Assembly: GCF_013408795.1 (NCBI RefSeq)
Contig: NZ_JACCCC010000001.1
Span: 3,782,001 to 3,846,000 of the forward strand
From: Spinactinospora alkalitolerans
GTDB taxonomy: Bacteria; Actinomycetota; Actinomycetes; Streptosporangiales; Streptosporangiaceae
Direction of reading: 5' to 3'
Length of the DNA stretch: 64,000 bases
In this document: positions 16,385 through 23,667 of the stretch, piece after piece
How the letters are laid out: every line of letters starts with the position of its first letter
Numbering within the stretch: position 1 is the stretch's first letter
Translations under genes and position numbers: made by a program
Notes under the pieces: generated by a model
Databases searched by the model: none
Told to the model about the DNA's origin: nothing
What the model saw: only the letters and a program-made list of their open reading frames with translations

Positions 16385-16747
16385 ATGTCGCAGCAGCCCG
16401 TGCCCCAGGACGAGGTCGCGGCGTCGTTGAGGACCAGCCGGGAGCTGGGCCCCGACTACGACGACGCCGTCGCCGCCTCGCTCGCCGAACGCCTCGACCA
16501 CGTCATCGACGCCCGCGTCCGCGAGCACCTCGCGGCCAGGGCCCAGAGCGCCCCGCCCGCGCCGCAGCGGCCGGACAAGGGGATGTCCGGCAACACGCTG
16601 CGGCTCGTCATGGGCATCCTGTCGCTGGCGTTCGCCGTCCCGATCTCCGCGATCGGCGGCAGCTACGCCGGAGGGGTCGGGATGGTCCTGGCCTGGATCG
16701 GCATCCTCGTCTTCTACTGCATGGTGGTCATCGGTTCGAGGCGCTGA
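16385..16747 (+). CDS. Small membrane protein, tandem paralog 2
   Basis: A 120-residue paralog of the preceding gene: SRELGPDYDDAVAASLAERL, a Pro-rich linker (QSAPPAPQRPDKGM), then two membrane segments (RLVMGILSLAFAVPISAIGG and GMVLAWIGILVFYCMVVIG). ATG 16385 (MSQQPVPQDE) aligns with the start of paralog 1; an ATG at 16364 in frame is less likely. The 51-nt gap to paralog 1 suggests co-transcription. Function unknown. Confidence 0.72.
   Translation: MSQQPVPQDEVAASLRTSRELGPDYDDAVAASLAERLDHVIDARVREHLAARAQSAPPAPQRPDKGMSGNTLRLVMGILSLAFAVPISAIGGSYAGGVGMVLAWIGILVFYCMVVIGSRR
16451..16510 (+). repeat. 60-bp direct repeat, copy 2 (inside paralog 2)
   Basis: Second identical copy of the segment at 15989-16048. 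Perfect identity including third codon positions, in genes otherwise diverged, points to recent gene conversion or strong nucleotide-level constraint. Confidence 0.9.
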
Positions 16748-16775
16748 CCACGGGGCGCGGGAAGCGGGGCGGCCG

Positions 16776-17138
16776 CTACCGCTCCAGGGCCGCCCTGACG
16801 ATGCCGAGGGCCTCGCGCCGGTCGAGCCCGAGGCCGGCGATCACGTCGGCGTACTGCCGGGCCGCGGTCCGGGCGGCCGCGCGCTGGCGGTCGCTGCCGG
16901 CGGCGACGAAGGTCCCGGAGCGGCCCCGCGTCTCGACCACGCCGGCCTGCTCCAGTTCGCGGTAGGCGCGGGCGGCGGTGTTGACCGCGACCGACAACTC
17001 CTCGGCCAGCGCGCGCACGGTCGGCAGCTTGTGGCCGACGGGAAGCTCGCCCTGGGCCGCCGCGTGCGCGATCGCGGCCCGGATCTGCTCGTACGGGGGC
17101 ACCTTCGACGCTGGGTCGATGCGGACGAGATCCGGCAT
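16776..17138 (-). CDS. GntR-family transcriptional regulator (YtrA type)
   Basis: A 120-residue GntR regulator: VRIDPASKVPPYEQIRAAIA opens the domain, HKLPTVRALAEELSVAVNTA is the winged-helix core and ETRGRSGTFVAA the wing. The short C-terminal tail of about 45 residues is typical of the YtrA subfamily, which usually controls ABC transporters or membrane proteins. ATG 17138 is preceded by GGGGAGG. It converges on the tandem membrane-protein genes, which are possible targets (inference). Confidence 0.9.
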   Translation of the reverse strand: MPDLVRIDPASKVPPYEQIRAAIAHAAAQGELPVGHKLPTVRALAEELSVAVNTAARAYRELEQAGVVETRGRSGTFVAAGSDRQRAAARTAARQYADVIAGLGLDRREALGIVRAALER

Positions 17139-17265
17139 CTGCAACCTCCCCCAATCCGGCCGCCGGCCACCCGGCCCACGAGGCGGCGCCTGCCTCGATA
17201 CTGCCACCGGTCGACGGGTGCGCGCACATCCGCGGGCGCGCACCCCTGCGGTCCGGCCGCGCTTT

Positions 17266-17661
17266 TCAGACGGCGGCCGGGCTGCGCGGGACGCGCACGA
17301 TGCCGTGCAGCCGGTGGCGCTCGCGCATGGTCAGCAACTGCTCGGCCACCGCCGTGGCCTGCTTGATCTCCGGGCGGGCCAGGCGCTTGCGGCGGTAGAT
17401 GCGGTCGTCGAGGCCGCGCGGGCCCACCAGCGCCCGCTGGCGCGCGTAGGCCGCGCGCATCGCGTCGGTCAGCGCGGCGTCCAGTCGCACGCCCAGCCGG
17501 TTCAGCTCCTCGGCACCGGCGTCGGCGTCCTGGGCCGCGCGCAGCTCCCGTCGGGCCGCGCCGACCGCCTCGACCAGCTCGGGCAGGCGCTCGGCGCTCT
17601 GCTGGTCCTCGGCGTGGCGCCGCTGCGCCTCAGGGCCGACCTTCCGACTCCCCAACCCCAT
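17266..17661 (-). CDS. Conserved hypothetical protein, helical
   Basis: A 131-residue, highly charged, probably all-helical protein (RRELRAAQDADAGAEELNRL; ATAVAEQLLTMRERHRLHGI). No recognised domain. ATG 17661 (MGLGSRKVGPEAQRRH) has GGAGAG upstream and avoids an Arg-rich extension from further 5' starts. It stands alone, divergent from the TetR gene. Confidence 0.6.
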   Translation of the reverse strand: MGLGSRKVGPEAQRRHAEDQQSAERLPELVEAVGAARRELRAAQDADAGAEELNRLGVRLDAALTDAMRAAYARQRALVGPRGLDDRIYRRKRLARPEIKQATAVAEQLLTMRERHRLHGIVRVPRSPAAV

Positions 17662-17806
17662 GCTCGCTCTCCAAATCCAGTTCCCGGCACGTCGCCGACT
17701 CGCCGCCGGTGCCGACAGCGGCACCGGAGTCCACTCTAGAGGTGCGCGAGGTCACCGAGCGGAGGGAGGTGCGTCACACCCGGCGCCTTTACACGGTAAG
17801 TCTAGG

Positions 17807-18481
17807 ATGGGGCGTGTGAGTCGCAACAACGCGGGCCTCAGCGCCGAGCGCATCATCACCGAAGCCCTGCACATCATCGACGGCCGGGGGCTGGGCGGGC
17901 TGACCATGCGCCGCCTCGGCGACGCCCTCGAAGTCGAGGCGATGGCGATCTACCACCACTTCCCCCTGGGCAAGGAGCAGCTCTTCGACGCGATCGTTGA
18001 GCACATCACCGACGTCTCCCCCGCCGGTGCCGACGGCTCCGCCGACGCCGACGACCCCGAGGAGGAGCCGGACCCGGATGCGCAGCCGCCGGCCGACGAG
18101 CGCCCCTGGGACGAGCGGCTGCGCGCCTGGGCCCACGACTACCGCGCCGGCCTGCTGCGCCACTCCGGCGCGCTGTCGCTCATCATCCACCGCAGGCCCG
18201 ACACGACGGCGGCGCTGCGCTCCCTGGAGCTGCACTACGCCGCCTTCACCGAGGCCGGGTTGAGCGGCGCCGACGTCGTCCGCGCCGCGGCGACCCTGGA
18301 CTCCTACGTGACCGGCGCGGTCATCCACCAGGTCCGCGCCGAGGGCATCGGGAGCCACGACCCGGCCGCGGTCGACGGCCGCCACCCCACCGTCGCCGCG
18401 CTGCGCGGCACGGCCCTCGACCACGACGCCCGCTTCGCCGACGGCCTCGAAGCGGTGCTGGCCGGCCTGCGCCCGGCCTGA
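17807..18481 (+). CDS. TetR-family transcriptional regulator
   Basis: A 224-residue TetR regulator with the N-terminal helix-turn-helix LGGLTMRRLGDALEVEAMAI followed by YHHFPLGKEQLFDAIVEHIT, and a C-terminal ligand domain of the TetR_C type (HSGALSLIIHRRPDTTAALR, AATLDSYVTGAVIHQ). An acidic, Asp/Pro-rich linker (residues about 70-100) separates the domains. ATG 17807 is inside a TAGGAT box (17803-17808) that would suit a leaderless start at GTG 17816 (VSRNNAGLSAER), so the true protein may be three residues shorter. The regulated gene is not evident. Confidence 0.88.
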   Translation: MGRVSRNNAGLSAERIITEALHIIDGRGLGGLTMRRLGDALEVEAMAIYHHFPLGKEQLFDAIVEHITDVSPAGADGSADADDPEEEPDPDAQPPADERPWDERLRAWAHDYRAGLLRHSGALSLIIHRRPDTTAALRSLELHYAAFTEAGLSGADVVRAAATLDSYVTGAVIHQVRAEGIGSHDPAAVDGRHPTVAALRGTALDHDARFADGLEAVLAGLRPA

Positions 18482-18519
18482 CCGGCGCCCCGGCGTCCCC
18501 CGGCGCCCGCTGCCAGGGC

Positions 18520-19176
18520 TCAGCCGACCTCCCCCAGCTCCTGGGCGACGATGGCGGCCTGCACCCGGCTGCGCAGACCCAACTTGGCCAGGATCCGGCT
18601 GACGTGGGTCTTGGTGGTGGTCTCGGTGATGCACAGCCGGCGCGCGACCTGCTGGTTGGACAGTCCCTCCCCCACGCAGGCCAGGACCTGGCGCTCCCGC
18701 GGGGTGAGCTCGGCGACCGCGGCCGGGCTCACGCTCGGCCCGGCGTCGGGACGCCCGCCCGGCACCGCCGCGAACTCCTTGATGAGGCGGCGCGTCACGG
18801 CCGGCGCGATCATGCCCTCCCCCCGCGCCACCACGCGCACCGCCTCGATCAGCTCATCGGCCTCGATGTTCTTCAGCAGGAAGCCGGCCGCGCCGGCGCG
18901 CAGCGCCCCGAAGACGTACTCGTCGAGGTCGAACGTCGTCAGGATGAGCACGTCCACGCCGGTCCCCGTGAGGTCGCGGGTGGCCGCGATACCGTCCTTG
19001 CGCGGCATGCGCACGTCCATCAGCACCACATCGGGCCGCGCCCGCCGCGCCGCCGCCACGGCCTCCTCGCCGTCGCCGGCCTCGGCGACGACCTCGATGT
19101 CGGGCGCCGACTCCAAGATCATGACCAGCCCCGAGCGCACCGCCCACTGGTCCTCGGCCACGACGATCCGGATCAC
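18520..19176 (-). CDS. NarL/LuxR-type response regulator
   Basis: A 218-residue two-component regulator. The receiver domain carries the acidic pair in IVVAEDQ, the phosphoacceptor in VVLMDVRMPRKDGIAATRD (Asp near 54), and the conserved Thr and Lys in ILTTFDLDEYV and GFLLKNIEADELI. The C-terminal LuxR helix-turn-helix is LTPRERQVLACVGEGLSNQQ followed by VARRLCITETTTKTHVSRIL. Its GTG overlaps the kinase stop as GTGA, so the pair is translationally coupled. Confidence 0.94.
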   Translation of the reverse strand: MIRIVVAEDQWAVRSGLVMILESAPDIEVVAEAGDGEEAVAAARRARPDVVLMDVRMPRKDGIAATRDLTGTGVDVLILTTFDLDEYVFGALRAGAAGFLLKNIEADELIEAVRVVARGEGMIAPAVTRRLIKEFAAVPGGRPDAGPSVSPAAVAELTPRERQVLACVGEGLSNQQVARRLCITETTTKTHVSRILAKLGLRSRVQAAIVAQELGEVG

Positions 19177-20558
19177 GTGTTCAGCCCCGCTCCCCTGGTC
19201 TCGGTGTTCGTCCCGTCCTCGTCCGCGCCCGGTTCCACCGGCAGCTCGGCGCGCACCCGCCAGCGGCCGCCGGCCACCGGCCCCGCGTCGAATCCCCCGC
19301 CGAGCAGGGCGGCCCGCTCGCGCATCCCGGCCAGCCCGGCCCCGGCGCCCAGGTCGGCCGCCCAGCCGGGCGCGTCCTGCCTGTCCGCCCCGTTCTCCGC
19401 GGTCAGGACGAGGGCCCCGCCCCGGGGCCCCGGATGCTCCACGGTGATCTCGACGCGTTTGGGGACGGCGTAGCGCAGCGCGTTGGTCAGCGACTCCTGC
19501 ACAATCCGGTAGGCGGCCGCGTCCACCGGCGCCGGCAGCCCGCGCCGCGCGCCGCGCTCGGCGAAGACCACCTCCAGGCCGGCCTCCCTCGCGGTGGCGA
19601 CCAGCCGGTCCACCTCGGCCAGGCGCGGCGTCACCCGCTCCAGGTCGGGATTGTCGTCGGCGCGCAGCACACCGATCATCCGGCGCATCTCGGCCAGGCC
19701 CTGGACGCTGTTGTCGCGCACCACGGACAGGATCCGGCGGACGCGCTCGGGGTCGAACTCCCGCATCGACAGCGCCGCGGTGGACTGCACCGCCACCGCG
19801 CTGAGGTGGTTGGCGATCACGTCGTGCAGCTCGCGGGCCATCCGCCCGCGCTCCTCGGCGACGGCGTTGCCCCGGTCGAGCTCGGCCATCCGCGCGATCT
19901 GCCGGGCGCGCTGGCGCTCCAGCTCGGCGCGCAGGTGGTGCTCCCGGATCGTCAGCCCTGTGACCATCGGCATAGTGAACACCAGTACGTACATCCCCAG
20001 GAGCTGCAGGAGGGCCAGCCCGCCGCCCTCCATCCACCCCGTGGCCACCAGATAGCCGCCGACACCGAGGACGGCCGCGTTGAGGGCGGCGACGGTGCCG
20101 AACGTGGCGTGGGCCAGGCGCCTGCGCCCCCACGCGCCGACCGCGTAAAGGACGTCGCCGTAGGTGATGAACACCCCGGCCGACGGTCCCAGCAGTGCGC
20201 CGTCCAGGACCAGTGCGACCGTGCCCAGCAGCAGGGCCGCTCCCGGGGCGCTGCGCCGGAACAGCACCGCGGCGCAGACCAGGGCGAGCGTGCCCAGCAG
20301 CCACATCGGATCGACGCCGGGGCGCTCGAAGTAGCCGTCCAGGACCCACAGCAGCAGACCGAGGCCGAAGTGGGCGCCTGCCCACAGCACGCTGCCCAGG
20401 TGGGACCGGCCACCCAGAACGGGCCGGTCGAGGAGTTCCCGCCACGGTCGTCGCCACACGGATCCATCACAGCACGCCGCGGCGACCGGCGCGTACATCC
20501 AAGGATGCAGCGCGATCTCGTCTGCGCGGACGATGAGCGGATCCGGTGCCTTCGGCAC
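19173..20558 (-). CDS. Sensor histidine kinase (NarL-system type)
   Basis: A 461-residue membrane histidine kinase. Several transmembrane segments occupy residues about 50-205. The dimerisation helix is HisKA_3 type, with GRMARELHDVIANHLSAVAV around residue 243, and the ATPase domain includes RIVQESLTNALRYAV (N box) and GAGAGLAGMRERAALLGGGF (G box). It forms an operon with the downstream response regulator (4-nt overlap). The signal is unknown. GTG 20558 is the longest start; an internal ATG about 20 codons later is possible. Confidence 0.9.
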   Translation of the reverse strand: MPKAPDPLIVRADEIALHPWMYAPVAAACCDGSVWRRPWRELLDRPVLGGRSHLGSVLWAGAHFGLGLLLWVLDGYFERPGVDPMWLLGTLALVCAAVLFRRSAPGAALLLGTVALVLDGALLGPSAGVFITYGDVLYAVGAWGRRRLAHATFGTVAALNAAVLGVGGYLVATGWMEGGGLALLQLLGMYVLVFTMPMVTGLTIREHHLRAELERQRARQIARMAELDRGNAVAEERGRMARELHDVIANHLSAVAVQSTAALSMREFDPERVRRILSVVRDNSVQGLAEMRRMIGVLRADDNPDLERVTPRLAEVDRLVATAREAGLEVVFAERGARRGLPAPVDAAAYRIVQESLTNALRYAVPKRVEITVEHPGPRGGALVLTAENGADRQDAPGWAADLGAGAGLAGMRERAALLGGGFDAGPVAGGRWRVRAELPVEPGADEDGTNTETRGAGLNT

Positions 20559-20593
20559 GCTGGAACCGGCGATGAGAAGGAGGGACCCGACCG

Positions 20594-21163
20594 ATGATCG
20601 TGGCGCTGATCCTGGCCTGCGAGGCGATGTTCTGGGTGCTGGTGCTGGGCGGCCTGGCAGCGCGCTACCTGCTGCGGATGCGCCGGACCAGCACCGTGTT
20701 GCTGCTGCTGGTCCCGGTGCTCGACGTCGTGCTGCTCACCGTGATCGCGGTGCACCTGCGCGGCGGCGGCACCGCCGACTCCAGCCACGGCATCGGCGCG
20801 CTCTACCTGGGCTTCACCGTCGCCTACGGCCACAGCGTCATCCGGTGGGCCGACGCCCGCTTCGCCCACCGCTTCGCCGGCGGCCCTCCCCCGCCCCGGC
20901 CGCCCAAGCGCGGCGCGGCCCGGCTGCGCCGGGAGTGGGCGGCCTGGCTGCGCGGCCTGGCCGCCTGCCTGGTCGGCGCCGGGGCGCTGCTGGGCCTCAC
21001 CCTCTTCACCGGCGACCCCGAGCGCACCGCGGCGCTCGACGGCTTCTACACGCCGCTGGCGATCTTCATGTTCTGGAACACCGTGGTGTCGCTGTGGGGC
21101 ACGGTCGAGGCGCTGGCGGCGAAGCCGACCGCCGAGGAGGAGCCCGCGCGCGTCCGCGGGTAG
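20594..21163 (+). CDS. Integral membrane protein, unknown function
   Basis: A 189-residue protein with about five hydrophobic segments (MIVALILACEAMFWVLVLGG at the start; STVLLLLVPVLDVVLLTVIA; LYLGFTVAYGHSVIRWADAR; LVGAGALLGLTLFTG; PLAIFMFWNTVVSLWG). A GAAGGAGGGA ribosome site precedes ATG 20594. It is divergent from the histidine kinase with only a 35-nt gap and may be a target of that system (inference). Confidence 0.75.
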   Translation: MIVALILACEAMFWVLVLGGLAARYLLRMRRTSTVLLLLVPVLDVVLLTVIAVHLRGGGTADSSHGIGALYLGFTVAYGHSVIRWADARFAHRFAGGPPPPRPPKRGAARLRREWAAWLRGLAACLVGAGALLGLTLFTGDPERTAALDGFYTPLAIFMFWNTVVSLWGTVEALAAKPTAEEEPARVRG

Positions 21164-21236
21164 CCTGGAGCGTCTGCGCGCCGGAGCCCGCCGGATCCGG
21201 CGCAGCCCGCGACCACGACCCCGGATTGGACGCCCC

Positions 21237-21944
21237 GTGCCCCGAATCATCGACGGCCTCGACGACGGCGGGCTGTGGCCGGCCGACCCCGGGGCCGCTG
21301 CAACGGTGCAGGAGCGGCTGGCCGGCCGGGTCCGGACCGAACCGCTGGACCTCGGCGGGGTGTCGCTGGTCGCCGGCCTGGACGTCAGCTACGCGCCCGG
21401 CGACACCGCCCTCGTCGCCGCAGCGGTCGTCATGGACCCGGCGACGCTGGAGGTCGTGGACTCGGCGGTGGCCGCGACCGAACCGCGCTTCCCCTACGTC
21501 CCGGGCCTGTTCGCGTTCCGGGAGCTGCCGTCCCTGCTGAAGGCGCTGGAAGGGCTGGGCACCGAGCCCGACGCCTACGTCTGCGACGGCTTCGGGCTGG
21601 CCCACCCCCGCCGCTTCGGGCTGGCCTGCCACCTGGGAGTACTGCTGGACCGGCCGGTGCTGGGGGCGGCGAAGTCGGCCTTCGTCGGCCGGGCCGAGGC
21701 CCCGGGCCCCGAACGCGGGTCCTGGACGCCGCTGCTCGACGGCGGCGAGGTCGTCGGCAGGTCCCTGCGCACCCGCGCCGGGGTCAAACCGGTGTTCGTC
21801 TCCGTCGGGCACCGCGTCGACCTGGACAGCGCCTGCGAGCTGCTACTGCGCCTGACGCCCCGGTACCGGATCCCCGAGCCGATCCGGCGCGCCGACCGGC
21901 TGTCCCGGGACCGGCTCGCCGAGGCGTCGGCCGCCAAGGGCTGA
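21237..21944 (+). CDS. nfi: Endonuclease V (deoxyinosine 3'-endonuclease)
   Basis: A 235-residue endonuclease V, which nicks DNA one nucleotide 3' of deoxyinosine. Catalytic acids are in place: Asp49 (LVAGLDVSYA), Glu96 (LFAFRELPSL) and Asp117 (YVCDGFGLAHPRRFG), the same spacing as in the family. The C-terminal motif AGVKPVFVSVGHRVDLDSA is also intact. GTG 21237 is the only start consistent with length. It follows the membrane protein by 73 nt and may be co-transcribed. Confidence 0.93.
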   Translation: MPRIIDGLDDGGLWPADPGAAATVQERLAGRVRTEPLDLGGVSLVAGLDVSYAPGDTALVAAAVVMDPATLEVVDSAVAATEPRFPYVPGLFAFRELPSLLKALEGLGTEPDAYVCDGFGLAHPRRFGLACHLGVLLDRPVLGAAKSAFVGRAEAPGPERGSWTPLLDGGEVVGRSLRTRAGVKPVFVSVGHRVDLDSACELLLRLTPRYRIPEPIRRADRLSRDRLAEASAAKG

Positions 21945-22104
21945 CGGGAGCCGACGGCAAGGGCCCGCAAGGGGCGGGAGCAGCGTCTCCCTTGCCGGGT
22001 TGGATCCCGCAGGGCGGGCCGCGGTTCCCGCCGGGGCCACACCAGGCCAGATCGGCGATGCCGGTTCAGAGTGTCACACCCGTGCCGCAAAATGAAGATG
22101 GAAT

Positions 22105-22133
22105 GTGGTCCACACCACTAGAGTGTGGACCAC
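22105..22133. promoter_or_regulatory. Perfect 11-bp dyad over a -10 box, upstream of DUF5999 gene
   Basis: Arms GTGGTCCACAC (22105-22115) and GTGTGGACCAC (22123-22133) are perfect inverted repeats around a 7-nt spacer. TAGAGT (22119-22124), a -10-like box, sits in the spacer. A dimeric repressor bound here would occlude the promoter of the DUF5999 gene 48 nt downstream. The sequence 21945-22104 has no gene. Confidence 0.6.
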
Positions 22134-22180
22134 CGGCCACACGAAGCACACAGACACACGACCGAACCGGAGGCACACCG

Positions 22181-22378
22181 ATGTGCCGTCATGAACCCGC
22201 CTGCCCGTCCTTCAACGACCTCGACCGAGAGGCCGCCCGCGTCATCGCCTGCCACCCCGAGCAGGGCTGGAGCCTGCTCTGCAACGGCGTCGTGGTGTTC
22301 GAGGACACCGGGGAGCTGCTGCCCAACGGCGGCATCATCGCGCCGCACCGGCCCACCGACGTCCGCGCCGCGGCCTGA
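22181..22378 (+). CDS. DUF5999 family small protein
   Basis: A 65-residue protein: MCRHEPACPSFNDLDREAAR, then HPEQGWSLLCNGVVVFEDTG and ELLPNGGIIAPHRP. This matches the actinobacterial DUF5999 family, which keeps the N-terminal Cys/His pattern and HPEQGWSLLCNG. Function is unknown; the Cys and His residues could bind metal. GGAGG (ending 22173) supports the ATG. A strong operator-like palindrome overlaps its promoter, so it is probably tightly regulated. Confidence 0.85.
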   Translation: MCRHEPACPSFNDLDREAARVIACHPEQGWSLLCNGVVVFEDTGELLPNGGIIAPHRPTDVRAAA

Positions 22379-22428
22379 CCCGGCGCACGTCCGCTCGACG
22401 GGCCCGACACGCCCGTCCCTCTCACCCG

Positions 22429-23040
22429 CTACACATTCCCCACGTGATCCGCGAGCCATGCGGTGACGATCCCGGCCACGGCTCGCGGGTCCTTCGCGAG
22501 ATCGTGCCGCTCGCCCGGACGGACGGCCACCGTCGTGGCGTCCTTGGCGCCGGGCACCCCGAAGGAGTCGCGGTCCCCGTTGACCACCAGTGTCGGCACG
22601 CCCGTCCCGCGCAGCTCATCGACGCGGGAACGCCCGGACCGACCCGGAGGGTGCAGCGGGAACGCCAGCGCCACGACCGCGCTCGCCCCCAGGTCCGCAG
22701 CGGTGCGGCAGGCCACCCGCGCGCCATTGCTGCGCCCGGCGAGCACCAGCGCCGCACCGGCGAAGCGCTCCAGCGCGCACAGCTCGCGCACGACCGCCCG
22801 CCACGCCTCGTCCTGCGCCGCGGTGTTGGCGCCCGGCATCCTGCGCCCGGCCACCCGGTAGGGCTGGCTGACCCGCGCGACCGCACCCCCCGCGGCCACA
22901 ACGGCGTCGCGCACGGCCACGATGTCGGGGGCGTCCACGCCCCCGCCGGCGCCGTGCGTGATGGCCACGAGGTAGCGCGGCTCGTCCGCGTCCTCGTCCA
23001 GGTCCACCAGTGCCGGGCCGCGGGGCGTGTCGATCTTCAT
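22429..23040 (-). CDS. Alpha/beta hydrolase (KANL3/Tex30-like)
   Basis: A 203-residue alpha/beta-hydrolase of the KANL3/Tex30 or dienelactone-hydrolase-like group. The nucleophile elbow is LVLAGRSNGARVACRTAADL (Ser in GRSNG), the oxyanion region is ITHGAGGGVDAPDI, and the acid/His regions are VVNGDRDSFGVP and PGERHDLAKDP. ATG 23040 (MKIDTPRGPALVDLDED) gives the normal family length. Substrate unknown. Confidence 0.88.
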   Translation of the reverse strand: MKIDTPRGPALVDLDEDADEPRYLVAITHGAGGGVDAPDIVAVRDAVVAAGGAVARVSQPYRVAGRRMPGANTAAQDEAWRAVVRELCALERFAGAALVLAGRSNGARVACRTAADLGASAVVALAFPLHPPGRSGRSRVDELRGTGVPTLVVNGDRDSFGVPGAKDATTVAVRPGERHDLAKDPRAVAGIVTAWLADHVGNV

Positions 23041-23082
23041 GCACCCAACCGTAGCGGCCGGGCCGACCGCTTCGCCGATCTT

Positions 23083-23131
23083 GACCTTGTGGGCGCTAAA
23101 GACCACCCGCTTAAATAACGCCCACAAGGTC
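23083..23131. repeat. 13-bp perfect inverted repeat, stem-loop
   Basis: GACCTTGTGGGCG (23083-23095) and CGCCCACAAGGTC (23119-23131) pair perfectly around a 23-nt, AT-richer loop containing TTAAATAA. It lies just upstream of the alpha/beta-hydrolase start codon and could be an operator, a transcript hairpin or the end of a mobile non-coding element. Confidence 0.8.
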
Positions 23132-23173
23132 GACTCGGGTTTTAACCTTGGCCACTGGGGGTCTTCGACATCA

Positions 23174-23226
23174 GCCCCAGGAGGGATCCGCGGTGACCGG
23201 GCGATCCTCTCGCGCGGCCGAAGGCC
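23174..23226 (-). repeat. 53-bp imperfect inverted repeat, left arm
   Basis: On the minus strand this segment matches 23499-23551 of the plus strand at 42 of 53 positions without gaps. Conserved parts are GGCCTTCGGCC, CGCGAGAG, ATCGCCC and ATCCCTCCTGGGGC. Confidence 0.85.
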
Positions 23227-23498
23227 ATCAAGGGATCGCACCGGCGCCGCGCCGCCCACGCCGCCACCGCGGGCGCCAGGACGCGACCATGGTTTCGGCG
23301 CGCGGTGAAGAAACGGGCCACCGCGCCCGCTCGCCTCGGCCACCGAGCGCGTGAAACACCGGCCACAGGAGTTTGAACCCCGACCCAAAGACTGAACGCA
23401 CGCCGCCACCTCGGGCGCCGGGCCGAAACCATGGTGTCGGCCTGTGCCCATGGTGTCGGCGTGCGCCTCGCGCGCGGGAGGGCGATTTCGCGTCCACG

Positions 23499-23551
23499 GG
23501 CCTTCGGCCACGCGAGAGAATCGCCCACCCGCACGCCATCCCTCCTGGGGC
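23499..23551 (+). repeat. 53-bp imperfect inverted repeat, right arm
   Basis: Partner of 23174-23226, in opposite orientation. The arms are about 270 bp apart. Confidence 0.85.
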
Positions 23552-23667
23552 CGGCCTTCACGACCCCCTGAAGTCAAGGCCTCTTCCACCTCTCCTGGAG
23601 CGGGCCTTCAAGACCCCCTGTGGTCGAGGGTGAAACCCAAGGTCGAGATCGGCGAGGGAACTACCGC

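Larger units (their letters stand above)
23041..23667. repeat. Repeat-rich non-coding island
   Basis: About 600 bp with no plausible gene on either strand. It contains a 13-bp perfect stem (23083-23131), a 53-bp imperfect inverted repeat (23174-23226 against 23499-23551), and several copies of a CATGGTnTCGG motif (near 23287, 23429 and 23448). A CTTCA(A/C)GACCCCCTG phrase occurs near 23555 and again near 23606. Reading frames cross it only because stops are rare at this GC content. It resembles a mosaic of decayed copies of a dispersed non-coding repeat. Confidence 0.7.

Noticed and set aside
23360-23390. T-arm-like sequence (GGGTTCAAAC on the minus strand) suggesting a tRNA
   Set aside because: No acceptor, D or anticodon stem could be formed around it. 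It belongs to the repeat island.
22429-23589. Upstream extension of the alpha/beta hydrolase to 386 residues
   Set aside because: The extra 183 codons pass through the repeat island and lack any domain. ATG 23040 gives the normal hydrolase length.
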